NCBI RefSeq assembly: GCF_029168945.1
Contig: NC_083604.1
Location: forward strand, 45,317,686-45,381,685
Length of the DNA stretch: 64,000 nucleotides
Reading direction: 5' to 3'
From: Cannabis sativa
Lineage: Eukaryota > Streptophyta > Magnoliopsida > Rosales > Cannabaceae
Shown here: positions 11,184 through 23,880 of the stretch, in pieces
How the letters are laid out: each line of letters starts with the position of its first letter
Numbering within the stretch: the stretch's first letter is position 1
The notes under the pieces: generated by a model
Databases searched by the model: none
Seen by the model: the letters and a program-made list of their open reading frames with translations, nothing else
What the model was told of the DNA's origin: nothing
Translations under genes and position numbers: made by a program

Positions 11184-13075
11184 TGTTGGGTTTTATGCCC
11201 TAAATAAAACTCATTTCAATATAATCAGATTTACTTATTAATATAGATCAGAAATAACATTTAATGTTGCATGGTTCACATGATTTATTTCATGATTATA
11301 TGTACATAATGTATAAATTCATCTGAAACCCTTTTCACATACTTGATCCTGTTTATTGTGCCGTCAACACATTGGAAAGTAAACATGACTATGTGAATAA
11401 AGTTTCCTAGATTTATCAGACATAGGGTTTTACTGATATGATAATCTACAACAGAGTTTACTTGCATTTGGAGAAGTGCTATGTTCTTTCCAGAGCATTG
11501 GTTAAAGTAAAGCTCAGGTTGGATGCATGGAGTATGCATCGGAAGGGACCGATATTGAACTTTGACTTAGATTTAATTAAACTTACCGTAAAATCTATTC
11601 AAGTCAATATCGCCTAGTTGATCCTAGATCAAATGATCTTAACTCGTTATGATTAGGCTCAATCTTGAAAGGCTATTCGTGTTCCTTGAATTGTTAGTTA
11701 AGCCTACCTTTTGGTCAGGGTGATACGTACTTTTTGGGAACACGGTAGTGCAATTGAGTGGGAGCGCTATCATAAACATGGAATCTATAGCTTCTATTTG
11801 GCAAATAGTAAGCAAAGGATGATCTCCTTCGAGCTTGACCAAACGAACATAAATGGTGGAGTACTCATTTCACATAAGCTGAAATATCATTTATACGGGG
11901 TCAAGTGTTTTAAGGAATAAATACATTGTAGGGTGTAACGGTAATTTAATCCCTTTACAGTGTAGATCATTCATATAGAGGATCATTGATCAAATTAGGA
12001 TTATAACAATGGATAACTAATGATGTGTCTATATGGTGGAACATATAGAGCATTCTATATACTGAGAGTGCAATTCTAAGTTCTATGCGTGGATTCAACG
12101 AAGAATTAATAAGTTAGTGAATTTTAGTCCTAAATTCTTGATCTACTTATTGGAAGCTCGGTTATATAGACCCATGGTCCCCCCACTAGTTGAGATAATA
12201 TTGCTTGTAAGACTCATGTAATTGGTTTTGATTAATCAATTATAATTCTCAAATTAGACTATGTCTATTTGTGAAATTTTCACTAAGTAAGGGCGAAATT
12301 GTAAAGAAAGAGTTTATAGGGGCATATTTGTTAATTATGATACTTTGTATGGTTCAATTAATAAATATGATAAATGACAATATTATTTAATAATTATTTA
12401 TAGTTATTAAATAGTTAGAATTGGCATTTAAATGGTTGAATTAGAAAATTGGCGTTTTTGAGAAAATCAGATGCAGAAAAGGTAAAACTGCAAAATTGCA
12501 AAAAGTAAGGCCCAAATCCACTTGTATAGGGCTGGCCACTTTTGTAGGAAATTTAAACTGATATTTTCATTATTTTAATGCCTAATAATTCAAACCTTAC
12601 CCTAGTGGAATGCTATAAATAGATAGTGAAGGCTTCAGGAAATTTACACTTAAATTTTTACACTTCTGATTCAGAAAAAGCTGAGCCTTTTCTCTCCCTA
12701 TCTTTGGCTGACCCTTCTCTTTCTCCTTCCCTCTTCAATTTCGAAAATCTTAGTGTGAGAGTAGTGCCCACACACAGCAAGTGATACCTCAATCATAGCG
12801 AGGAAGATCGTGAAGAAAGATCATCAGCAAAGGAGTTTCAGCATCAAAGATTCAGAGAAAGAGATCCAGGTTCAGATATTGATAATGCTCTGCTACAGAA
12901 AGGAATCAAGGGCTAGATATCTGAACGGAAGGAGTCATATTATTCCGCTGCACCCAATGTAAGGTTTCTTAAACTTTATATGTGTTTATTTCATCGTTTT
13001 AGAAAGTTCATATTTAGGATGTTAATAAACATACTTGTGAGTAGATCTAAGATCCTGGTAAAATAAATTCCAACA
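11184..13075 (+). repeat. E6 5' LTR (1892 bp)
   Basis: Bounded by TGTTGGG and TTCCAACA. A TATA box at 12614-12621 suggests U3 of ~1.4 kb with R and U5 in the last ~450 bp. Antisense open frames of 60-84 codons inside it recur in each LTR copy and are not genes. Confidence 0.95.
12614..12621 (+). promoter_or_regulatory. TATA box of the E6 5' LTR
   Basis: TATAAATA followed by GATAGTGAAGGCTTCAGG, the conserved start-site area of the family; the same box is at 36733-36740 in E10. Confidence 0.7.
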
Positions 13076-13077
13076 AC

Positions 13078-13089
13078 TGGTATCAGAGC
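13078..13089 (+). promoter_or_regulatory. E6 primer-binding site, initiator-Met tRNA
   Basis: TGGTATCAGAGC, two bases after the LTR end, is a perfect match to the plant initiator-Met tRNA 3' complement. Confidence 0.93.
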
Positions 13090-13650
13090 CATGGTAATTG
13101 ATTTACTTGCAAGAAATTTGGACTTTAAAACGATTGTTTGTATGTTCTTTGGATGGTATCATGTTGTATTGAGTGTTATTTGATGATTGATTGATGTTTG
13201 TGAAATTTTCGTGAAAAATAATTGTGATTTCGTTTCTGGAATTATTTTTATTGGATAGTATGGAAAAAATTAAGCAAGTTAGCCTTTTACAGAACTCAAT
13301 TTGGATTTTATTTGAATTAGTTATGATTTTTTGAAGATTTGACAAAATCGGTACATTGATAGTTTCCTGCGATCGCAGAACTGTCCGTACAGTTTCGAAT
13401 TTTTCCTTTTTTCTTCAATTTTTCATACTTTTTCATGGAATTAGCTTCCAATTTTTTGTGTGGTTTTGTATATATACTATTACTATTCCTAATTCAATTC
13501 TAATTATCATTTTGAATTAATTTAATTTTTTTTTTAATTTAATTCAAGATATTAGTGTAATTTGAATTTGAATAGAATTAGTATTTATCTTTTTGCTTAA
13601 AAATCTATCTTATTTTTAAATTTGATTATATTTTTTTTAAATTTAAGGTC

Positions 13651-13810
13651 AGATATTTTAAGATATTTATAATATCTTTTAAGATATTTATAATATCTTT
13701 TAAGATATTTAAAAATATCTTATCTTTTAAGATATTTATAATATCTTTTAAAGATATTTATAATATCTTTTAAGATATTTTAAAAATATCTTATCTTTTA
13801 AGATTTTTTA
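13651..13810 (+). repeat. AT-rich palindromic minisatellite in the E6 leader
   Basis: About seven imperfect ~20-bp units with core GATATTTATAATATC, each self-complementary. The equivalent place in E10 (about 37790-37900) has fewer units, so copy number varies between close relatives. Confidence 0.8.
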
Positions 13811-14523
13811 ATTAAATCTTTTTAGATATTTTGACCATATTTAAATTTAAAATAAGATATTTATAATCATGTAATTTTAAATAGATATAAGATATTTTGC
13901 TAATTTTTTAAATTTTGTTATTTTATTTATTTAAATTACATTTAAAATTTGAAAAAGATATTTATTTATCTTTTCTAATTTTTTATTTAATTTTTATTTA
14001 TAAAATAATATTTAAAATTTAAAAGTAGTTAGCAAATTATTGAAATGATATTTAGGTTGGTTCAAACCTAATTTTTCAAAATTGTAGGTTTAATTTTAAA
14101 TTTAAATATATAATTAATTTTCGAATTTTTTTTTAAATTTTTTTTTCGAAAATCCATTTTAATAATATTTCGAAATTAATTATTTAATTTAAAATTAAAT
14201 AAATCCTACATCCAACTATCCAGCTAACCTTGTTGCAGGAGTATGTGTTTTAGCTTGTTTGTAAGTTTTCAAAACCTATTATTACTTGATTGCAAATAGC
14301 CATGGTTACTTTTTGCGTATCTAATGATCTGATGGCTCCCTTGGTCAAGATAATAATTTGTAACAGGTATATTTATAATCTTCTTTCATCTGTGTATGAC
14401 CTAGCAACATGATAGGACCCATCCAAAGTGTGCCTGTGTGAGCCTATGTGTTTAATTTTATTATAAATGCATATAGGTTAATGTTGCTAAAATAAATTAT
14501 CATAGTTATTGATAGAATTTATT

Positions 14524-14669
14524 TAGGCCCATTTAGTTTTTGGGCCTATTCAATTAATAACGTATTGTTCTTATTAAGGTTAAATTCCTCTCTTTCGGGC
14601 CTTGTGTGAGAGTTGGGAGCCATAGAAGTGGGTACGACATACCGAACCCAAAGACACCCCCTCACACAA
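14524..14669 (+). other. Conserved hairpin pair in the E6 leader
   Basis: Hairpin 1: TAGGCCC (14524-14530) pairs with GGGCCTA (14542-14548) around an 11-base loop. Hairpin 2: TTGTGTGAG (14602-14610) pairs with CTCACACAA (14661-14669), and GGGCCTT just outside pairs with AAGGCCC further on. Equivalents are at 32622-32646 (E8), 51247-51271 (E9) and 38578-38602 (E10). Confidence 0.65.
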
Positions 14670-16380
14670 ACTACCCCAATTGTGAAGGCCCATTTGCCTG
14701 ATTTGAATGACTGTACTAGGTTAATTACACTAGTTTAACCTAATAAAATTGATTAGCAACATAATTAATTTCATTTATTTTGAAATTAATTTAAGAAAAT
14801 TATAGTTTAAAGAATTTTTTTATTCTAAGCTAAACTATATGTATTTTCTTGTATTTAATTAAATATAGAATTATAACCATCTAGATTCTTTCTGGAACTT
14901 AATTTAAATTTTTCATTAAATATTCTTATTTAAGTTGATATTTAGTTATTTACAACTAACCAACTTAAATCTGGATATCTTTTGAATTTCAAATTTCAAA
15001 ATTAAGTTGAGTAATTTTAGGCATTGGTTATTAAGATTCTTTAGATATTTTTTAAGTTAATATCTTTTCAAATATTAACTTAAAATGGAATATTTTCAAA
15101 TTAAGTGGTTATAACTTAATTTTTGATATTTAATTAAATTTAAATTTGAAAAATATTTAAGTTCTAGATTTTTTCTAATACAACTTAAATTAGATATTTT
15201 TTCAAATTTTGTGGAAAAGATACTTAGTCAAATAAGATATTTTCTAGATAGTTATTTCTAGACTACTTATTATTTCTAATATTAAATAGGAAAATATTAT
15301 AAATTGTGAAATTAATTATTTAATTAATTTTGGTACAATTTATTTTAAGTATATTTTTCCTAGTATTAAACTAGAAATTAATAATTAAGTCTTCTCTACA
15401 CTTAATTATTTATTTCTTGAATTTAATACATTTAATTAATTTGAAAATTAAATATCTAAGTTGATTTTTATCATCATACTTAAATATTTCTTTTTCATGA
15501 CATTTAATTAAATAGAAAATTATTTTTAGTTGAAATTTATTTTTTCAACTAAATTTAAATAATTTTCAAAATATATATATATTTTTTTTATTTTATTAAT
15601 CAATTTTCGAAGTTGCATTTCTTAAATGCTAGAATTTCGAATTTTATCTTGAAAAATAGATTAAGTTGTAAATTAATTATTTATTTTAATTAATTCTTGG
15701 ATCAACTTAAATCAATGATTTTTTCATTTATTGATTAATTTAAAATAAATTGAATTAAAGTATATTATTAGAAATTGAATTAATTAGTCAAAGGAAAATC
15801 TAGATAGATGATATTTTTGCTTGAAGTATTTTTCTAGTGTATTTAATTAAATAGAAAATTAATATTTAAGTTGATTTTCATCATCATACTTAAATATTTG
15901 AAATTTTTCTTATATATTTAATTAAATAGGAAAATTATATTTTTTGTTGTAAATTAATTTTATTAATTAATTTTGGGCCAAGATTAAATTAGAATAATTT
16001 TTCCAGGATTAATTTTTTATTTTAACATGCATTTTCGAAAATCGTATTCTTAAATACTTTAATTTTTCGAAATGCAATATATATTTATAGAAAATTAAAT
16101 TTGAGTTGTAAATTAATTTATATTAATTTTGTAACAACTTAAATTGAATAATTTTCTAAATATTTATTGGAAATTATTACTAGGATGGAAATAATTCATG
16201 TTATTTTTATATCCATCTAAGTAAAATTTATAAATATTAAATTAAAATTTATATTTAGAATTTTTCATTCTAAATTGGAAATTTTAAATAAATATATATT
16301 TAAAATAAATAAATTAAATAAAGAGAATCAAAGAAAATACAACTCACTTTAAATAATGAGCTTGATTATTATTAAGATAT

Positions 16381-17170
16381 TCGATCTCCATTGTTGGTCT
16401 TACAAAAGTTAAATGTTTTCAATATAACCTCGAGACGCTAGACTTCGTCCCCCTATGGATGGTTATTCGTTGAACGCATTTAACACCGTAAGATTTCATT
16501 TGATAAGTGTTTTGTAAGTTTTCGTCTCTATTAGACTCTCCCCTACGGTGACTACTTAGAGATAAACTTATGAAACATGAAACAATGGTAGAGGCTCATA
16601 AAATGAGAATAACCTTGACTCTCGCCTACCGGGACAACGTTGGATTCTTATTTTGATCGAATAAAAGGTTGCTAGAATGTTTTCTATTTTAGATGAGCTG
16701 ACAACTCTATTCAATAAATGATGCTTTGACTCTCGCCTACCGGGACACTGTATCAGTTTATTAAAAACCTTGGAAATTATTTAGGATTGTATGTTTTAGT
16801 ATTTTCACTAGTCATTCCTACTTGCTATATGCTTATAATTTTTGAATTGTGTATGAATTTATATTGAACCATGTTATTTTCTGTTATTAAGTTGTAGTTT
16901 AATTTCGAATCTTCATTGTTGGTCTAACATGTTTGTTTATCTAATGAGATAAATCCCTAGTAAATTTTCACCATTAGACATACATAATAGTGTTAGATCT
17001 CGAAAGATAAATATTGTATATGCGACATCTAGCTGTTCATCAATTGATGACACCTTAGACTAGTATTTTTACAATATGAAACAAGAAGATTACATAAATA
17101 AGATTACTTTGTCTTTCGCTAATCGAAGCATCGTTGGATTCTTATTTATAAACGAAATTATCCTAATTCC
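16381..17170 (+). repeat. Diverged tandem duplication of a leader module where gag should be
   Basis: TCGATCTCCATTGTTGGTCT at 16381 is echoed by TCGAATCTTCATTGTTGGTC at about 16905. The motif followed by GTTGGATTCTTATTT at about 16638 is echoed at about 17130 after a degenerate motif (TTGTCTTTCGC). In E9 the first copy is followed directly by the gag start codon; here the second copy stands in its place. Confidence 0.6.
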
Positions 17171-17639
17171 TCTTAGCTTATTCATTTCGAATTAGCTTTA
17201 AAAACATATCATTGGATGAATGGTCTATAAATCATTTCATGTCATTCTATATTTTCTCTTAAGAAATTAAATGACGCATATGATTATAATCCCGAAATTC
17301 TATTCCCAATTGATATAAATCCTCAATCTTAGAAATCTCCTACTTGTATGGGCAAATCTGACTTAGAGTTTGTATTAGTAGTGGTGGTCCAAGAAAGAAT
17401 TACTCATTATATTTGGTTGAATTTAAGTCTTTGACTTTAATTTTAGAATCCAAACAGAAATTTTCTTATATTTCTAATTCCAGATACAATACAGTTACAC
17501 TTTCTCAAGTATTTAATATCCATCTTTTATTAATGGATTCAAACTGTATGGAATATGAGTTAGGTATTCTGTGACCAGGATCCACTTGAAGTATTCTAAG
17601 AACTCTTTGATGTAACTAAACCTATGTCATCATAGACAC

Positions 17640-19460
17640 TACCACATTTTCTTAATCTATGGCATTTGTATCTTGTTCATAGTGGATTTGACAAGATCAA
17701 TCTCTGCAAAGAGTTAATATGCCTATATCCACTGAAAGTAGTTCATCTCATTCGCAGATGGATGTACATTCAGGGGTGGATATGAGTTTTTCGTTGTATT
17801 CTTAAAACGATCACTCTAGATTATACCTTATGCAAAGAAATTTGAAATGTTTGAAAAATTTCTTAAATTTCTAGCAATGGTTAAAACCATTAAGGTAAGT
17901 GGTTAAAGATCTTGCGAACTGATAGGGGTGGAGAAATAGTTAGTTGATATGCAGTTCAAAGATCATTAATTTGATTTTTGAATTATATCCAAACTTACCT
18001 CCCCAGAAATTTCGAGTTGCATGTTGATGATTAGTTACTAGTCGTTGCCTAAATCCTTCTATGGTAATACAATTTCAGAATGATGTAATGGTTGTATACT
18101 TAATGTAAATCATTACTAGATTCATGGATGACCTAATCAAAATCTTAAGAAAAGCTAGAACTGTTAACCATGGTTTCTTAGCTATTCTAAGTGATTAGGG
18201 GTGGACCATCCCATTGTCAATAGATAAGAAAGTGTTTGTTCAAACAAATACTACTTTTCTAAGAAAATGACTAAGTCTGAAAAACAAGTAGCAAATAAAG
18301 GAGATATTTAATTCTTGATTCCAAAAGTGTTCTATCATCTTATATAACATATGATGATCCCACTGCCTCTGTTGTCTTGTCACAACAGAAGAGATCAATA
18401 CCATTTAGTTTTCTTAGACATAATTCACGGTGCCTTGTCGTAGTGGGAGAGTTTCTAGGAACTCACCTTCTTATGACTTGGGAGACACTAGTGATTAAAA
18501 TCCATTGTGAGTTTAAACAAGTGATGGATTGTCAAGATAAGAAACTAAGAAGAAAGCCAATAGAACTATGGTTTAATCCATTCACATGGAGTAACCTAAA
18601 GTTTTCTATTACAAGGACATAAAAGGAAATTTTCGTTTATAAGTCCATTCAATGGACTTAACAAAACTTCCTGTTCCTAGTATTATAGGTTTGAGTTTAT
18701 CTAAACCTATGGCTTGTGGTATACCTGGTAATTACTTACTCTAATGCAAGCAACTTACTTTAGTAAGATGCTGAAGCATTTTCTTTCTAATGGCAATCTA
18801 TAGAAGCTTCACAACTTCTTAGACATAGATTTTATCTAAGGAAAAGTTTCAACTATTCCAGAAAATATAAAGCCATGAAAGAATTTTCTTATATCAACAG
18901 TGAGAGGTCTTAGATATGCTTTTGTATGCCTTAGACCAGACACTTGCTGTTGAGTGGGAGTAATGAGTAGGTATCAGATTAATCCAGGAGAAGACATTGG
19001 AAGACAATCAAGTAAATTTTAAGATTAAGAAGAGGAACTATATGTTAGTCTATAAGGGTGTGTTTAAAACTCTTAGACTACACCATATCAGATTTCGAAA
19101 TTTGCCTTTGTGCTAGTAAATCTTTCTGATAAGATGGTGGTTACTCTGGGGGTGGAATAGTGATTTTGGAGAAGTGTAAAAACCTATCTGAAGTCTCTAG
19201 GTCTACCAGAGAGGGACTGAATGTTAAAGCTGCAGGAAAGGTACTTATTCAGTCTAAGGAAAGTTCTATACATCTTTGGCACCATTCCAAATTGCCTTAA
19301 ACTACTAGTGTTAATTTCCTGATTAACCAAAAGTAGTTGCCAAAGGTATAGAATCCAGTATCCCAAGAGAGTAAACATATAGAGAGGAATTTCACATTAT
19401 CAATGATTTTGTGATTAAGGAAGAGTAATGGTGGAGAAAAAGGTTGTGGTTAATTCAACC
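17640..19460 (+). pseudogene. E6 pol remnant (integrase, RT tail, RNase H)
   Basis: Broken frames keep recognisable copia landmarks in order: GAG-pre-integrase (LWHLYLVHSGFDKINLCKE at about 17657-17715), integrase core (LRTDRGGE near 17916), RT C-terminal part (LRYAFVCLRPDTC and MSRYQINPG near 18910-18990) and RNase H end (REEFHIINDFVIKE near 19382-19425). No YVDD-containing RT core is seen, so over a kilobase of pol is missing. Multiple stops and frame changes are present. Many lesions are shared with E8 and E10, including the stop within GTGATTAGGGGTGGACC at 18191-18207. Not translatable as a polyprotein. Confidence 0.75.
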
Positions 19461-19557
19461 TTTCAGATCCTATTACGAGGAGTTTACTACTACTACACTT
19501 GATTTGTATATCAAGGTGTTGAGATTATTTGAAACGCACTTTTTGTTTTATATTAGT

Positions 19558-19570
19558 GCAAGTGGGAGTT
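19558..19570 (+). promoter_or_regulatory. E6 polypurine tract
   Basis: GCAAGTGGGAGTT directly before the 3' LTR; the same tract precedes the 3' LTR of E5, E8, E9 and E10. It is the expected plus-strand DNA primer. Confidence 0.88.
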
Positions 19571-21463
19571 TGTTGGGTTTTATGCCCTAAATAAAACTCA
19601 TTTCAATATAATCAGATTTACTTATTAATATAGATCAGAAATAACATTTAATGTTGCATGGTTCACATGATTTATTTCATGATTATATGTACATAATGTA
19701 TAAATTCATCTGAAACCCTTTTCACATACTTGATCCTGTTTATTGTGCCGTCAACACATTGGAAAGTAAACATGACTATGTGAATAAAGTTTCCTAGATT
19801 TATCGTACATAGGGTTTTACCGATATGATAATCTACAACATAGTTTACTTGCATTTGGAGAAGTGCTATGTTCTTTCCAGAGCATTGGTTAAAGTAAAGC
19901 TCAGGTTGGATGCATGGAGTATGCATCGGAAGGGACCGATATTGAACTTTGACTTAGATTTAATTAAACTTACCGTAAAATCTATTCAAGTCAATATCGC
20001 CTAGTTGATCCTAGATCAAATGATCTTAATCCTGTTATGATTAGGCTCAATCTTGAAAGGCTATTCGTGTTCCTTGAATTGTTAGTTAAGCCTACCTTTT
20101 GGTCAGGGTGATACGTACTTTTTGGGAACACGGTAGTGCAATTGAGTGGGAGCGCTATCATAAACATGGAATCTATAGCTTCTATTTGGCAAATAGTAAG
20201 CAAAGGATGATCTCCTTCGAGCTTGACCAAACGAACATAAATGGTGGAGTACTCATTTCACATAAGCTAAAATATCATTTATACGGGGTCAAGTGTTTTA
20301 AGGAATAAATACATTGTAGGGTGTAACGGTAATTTAATCCCTTTACAGTGTAGATCATTCATATAGAGGATCATTGATCAAATTAGGATTATAACAATGG
20401 ATAACTAATGATGTGTCTATATGGTGGAACATATAGAGCATTCTATATACTGAGAGTGCAATTCTAAGTTCTATGCGTGGAGTCAACGAAGAATTAATAA
20501 GTTAGTGAATTTTAGTCCTAAATTCTTGATCTACTTATTGGAAGCTCGGTTATATAGACCCATGGTCCCCCCACTAGTTGAGATAATATTGCTTGTAAGA
20601 CTCATGTAATTGGTTTTGATTAATCAATTATAATTCTCAAATTAGACTATGTCTATTTGTGAAATTTTCACTAACTAAGGGCGAAATTGTAAAGAAAGAG
20701 TTTATAGGGGCATATTTGTTAATTATGATACTTTGTATGGTTCAATTAATAAATATGATAAATGACAATATTATTTAATAATTATTTATAGTTATTAAAT
20801 AGTTAGAATTGGCATTTAAATGGTTGAATTAGAAAATTGGCGTTTTTGAGAAAATCAGATGCAAAAAAGGTAAAACTGCAAAATTGCAAAAAGTAAGGCC
20901 CAAATCCACTTGTATAGGGCTGGCCACTTTTGTAGGAAATTTAAACTGATATTTTCATTATTTTAATGCCTAATAATTCAAACCTTACCCTAGTGGAATG
21001 CTATAAATAGATAGTGAAGGCTTCAGGAAATTTACACTTAAATTTCTACACTTCTGATTCAGAAAAAACTGAGCCTTCTCTCTCCCTATCTTTGGCTGAC
21101 CCTTCTCTTTATCCTTCCCTCTTCAATTTCGAAAATCTTAGTGTGAGAGTAGTGCCCACACACAGCAAGTGATACCTCAATCATAGTGAGGAAGATCGTG
21201 AAGAAAGATCATCAGCAAAGGAGTTTCAGCATCAAAGATTCAGAGAAAGAGATCCAGGTTCAGATATTGATAATGCTCTGCTACAGAAAGGAATCAAGGG
21301 CTAGATATCTGAACGGAAGGAGTAATATTATTCCGCTGCACCCAATGTAAGGTTTCTTAAACTTTATATGTGTTTATTTCATCGTTTTAGAAAGTTCATA
21401 TTTAGGATGTTAATAAACATACTTGTGAGTAGATCTAAGATCCTGGTAAAATAAATTCCAACA
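19571..21463 (+). repeat. E6 3' LTR (1893 bp)
   Basis: Same boundaries as the 5' LTR and about 99% identical to it by eye; differences include CGTACAT for CAGACAT near 19804 and GAGTAATATT for GAGTCATATT near 21320. Followed by the TATGA duplication at 21464-21468. Confidence 0.95.
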
Positions 21464-23182
21464 TATGACTCCTTCCGTTTAGATCTCTAGGCCTTGATTC
21501 CTTTATGTAGCAGAGCATCACCAAGATCTGAACCTGGATCTTCTTTTCTCCTTCTTTGATGTAGAATTTCCATAGTCTTCCATACTATGATTGAGATACC
21601 ACTTGATGTGTGTGGGCACTACTCATTCACTCAAAGTTTCGAAATTTAGAGAGAAGAAAAGAGAGAGAGGCGTGTGAGGCTTTTTCTGAGAGAAACAAAT
21701 TGATCAAAGATGTGTGTATATTTCCTCAAGCCAACATTTTCTATTTATAGAATTCCGTCTAGGTTTAGGTTTGAATTGCATGGCATTAAAATAATGGAAA
21801 CTACAAATGGAATTTCCTATGCATAGGGCCGGTGATACAAAGGGTATTGGGCCTCACTTTGCAACTTTCCCATTTTGTTATTTTCCATTCCCATTTTCTC
21901 AAAAATGCCAATTTTTCAATTTAACCTCTTAAATGCCAATTCTAATTATTTAATAACTTGGAAATAATTATTAAATAATATTGCCATTTAATATATTTAT
22001 TAATTTAGACATATAAAGTCTCTTAATCAATAAATAAACTTAAAATCTCTTTTCTTTACAATTTCGCCCTTGCTTAGTGAAAATTCATAAAGTAGACATA
22101 GTCTAACTTTTAGAATTATAATTGATTAATTAAAATCAATTAACTGAGTCTTACAAGCAGTATGGTCTCAACTAGTATGGGGACCATGGGTCTATATAAC
22201 CGAGCTTCCAATAAGTCGAACCGGATTTACCAAGTAAATTCCCTAACTTATTAATTCCTCATTGAATCCTCACTTAGAACTTGGAATTGCACTCTCAGTC
22301 ATATAGAACGCTCTATATGTTCCACGATATAGACACGTCATTAGTTATCCATTGTTATAACCCTAATGTGATCAATGATCCTCTATATAGATGATCTACA
22401 TTGAAAAGGCACTACTGTTACCGCTACACCTTCAATGTATTTTATCCTTAAAACACTTAACCCTGTATAAATGATATTTCAGCTAAGTGAATTGAGATCT
22501 CCACCATTTATCTTCGTTTGGTTAAGCTCGAAGGAAATCATCCTTTACTTCTATTTGCCAAATAGAAGCTATAGATTTCATATTTATGTTAGCGCTCCCA
22601 CTCAATTGCATTACCGTGTTCCCAAAATGTACGTATCACCCTGACACAAAACTAGGCTTAACTAACAAATCAAAGAACACGAGTAACACTCTTGAGATTG
22701 AGCCTAACCATATCAGGATTGAGATCATTTGATCTAGGATCAACAGGTGATATTGAATTGAATAGATATTACGGTAAGTTTTAACATCTCTAATCAAAGT
22801 TCAATATCGGTCCCTTCCGATGTATACTCCATACATCTGATACTGGTAAACTTTGCCAATGTCCTGGAAAGGACATAACACTTTTCCAAGGTGTAATAAT
22901 ACCTACCGTTGATTATACCATGTCAGTCTAAATCCAGTGTTCTGACAAATCAGGGAATAAACTTTTGAACATATGATTAAGATTATATTCCACTGTGCTG
23001 ACAACACTATAATCTTTAACCAACTCATATGTTCTGGACTTAAAAAGAATTCATACATTATATACATATAATCATGAAATAAATCATGTGAACCATGCAA
23101 CATAAAATGTTGTTTCTGATCTTTATTAATAAGTAAATCTGATTATATGAAATGAGTTTTATTTAGGGCATAAAACCTAACA

Positions 23183-23880
23183 AACTCCCACTTGCACTAA
23201 TATAAAACAAAAAGTGCATTTCAAATAATCATTAACACCTTGATACACAAATCAAGTGTAATAGTAGTAAACTCCTCGTAATAGGATCTGACAGGTTGAA
23301 TTAAACACAACCTCTTCTCCACCATTACTCTTCCTTAATCACATGATAATGTGAAATTCCTCTCTATATGTCTACTCTCTTGGGATACTGGATTCTATAC
23401 TTTTTGGCAACTACTCTTTGGTTATTCAGGAAGTAACCCTAGTAGTTAAGGCAAGTTGGAACAGTGCCACAAATGTATAGAACTTTCCTTAGACTGAATA
23501 AGTATCTTTCCTGCAACTTTTAACAGTCAGTCTCTCTCTGGTAGACCAAGAGATTTCAGATAGGTTTTTACACTTCTCCAAAATCACTACTCCACCCCCA
23601 AAGTAATCACCATCTCATCAGCAGACTTTCTAGCACACCGGCAAGTCTCGAAATCTGATGTGGTATAGTCTAAGAGTTTTAAACACACCCTTATCGACTA
23701 ACATATAGTTCCTCTTCTTAATCTTAAAATTTACTTGATTGTCTTCCAATGTTCTTCTCCTGGATTAATCTGATACTTACTCATTACTCCCACTCAACAG
23801 CAGGTGTCTGGTCTAAGGCATACTAAAGCATATCTGAGACCTCTCATTGTTGATTTAAGAAATTCTTTCATGGCTTTATC
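23183..23880 (-). pseudogene. E5 internal 3' end: RNase H remnant
   Basis: Minus-strand counterpart of 18880-19570 of E6, from the purine tract inward, including the CCACCCCCAAAG block near 23594 and the RT-tail phrase near 23800-23860. It ends at ATGGCTTTATC, where in E8 the sequence goes on with TTTTCTGGAATAG (28300-28320). Untranslatable. Confidence 0.75.

Larger units (their letters stand above)
13090..17600 (+). other. E6 untranslated leader (~4.5 kb), AT-rich with conserved hairpins
   Basis: No credible open frame exists. Landmarks conserved in E8, E9 and E10: the palindrome CTGCGATCGCAG at 13367-13378; an AT palindromic minisatellite at 13651-13810; a GGCCC/GGGCC hairpin at 14524-14548; an inverted pair TTGTGTGAG / CTCACACAA at 14602-14669; and two TTGACTCTCGCCTA motifs at 16615 and 16727. 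The long stretch between (14.8-16.3 kb) is low-complexity AT sequence in which 'AACTTAAATTAG'-like phrases recur. Retention in several copies argues that parts act in cis on the RNA. Confidence 0.75.
11184..21463 (+). mobile_element. E6: complete, non-autonomous copia-type element (10,280 bp), TSD TATGA
   Basis: Two LTRs (11184-13075 and 19571-21463), primer site 13078-13089, purine tract 19558-19570, and TATGA duplications at 11179-11183 and 21464-21468. The internal region is about 6.5 kb: a ~4-kb AT-rich leader with no open frame, then a strongly reduced and broken pol remnant in integrase, RT tail, RNase H order (the copia order). There is no gag. The two LTRs differ at only roughly 15-20 positions, so insertion was recent although nothing inside could encode the needed proteins. 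It lies in the 3' LTR of E5. Confidence 0.95.
11046..23880 (-). mobile_element. E5: minus-strand copia element, 3' LTR and 3' end only, split by E6
   Basis: The 3' LTR is 11046-11183 plus 21469-23182 (1852 bp without the duplicated target). Its outer end is mutated to TGTTAGG. The purine tract lies inside at 23183-23195. Internal sequence continues to 23880 and then stops abruptly at the E7 LTR. The 5' LTR, leader and most of the internal region are gone. Confidence 0.85.

Noticed and set aside
11285..11539. An 84-codon antisense frame (MHTPCIQPELYFNQ...) repeated at 11285, 19672, 35432 and 43694
   Set aside because: It is present four times only because the LTR is; it lies antisense in U3, and the diverged LTRs of E1, E3, E5 and E8 do not keep it open.
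14800..16300. Low-complexity AT-rich stretch considered as satellite or matrix-attachment DNA
   Set aside because: It recurs at the same place in E8, E9 and E10, so it is simply part of the retrotransposon leader.
18377..18622. An 81-codon frame in the E6 pol remnant
   Set aside because: It is a surviving open piece of the decayed pol linker region; the E10 copy is broken within it.
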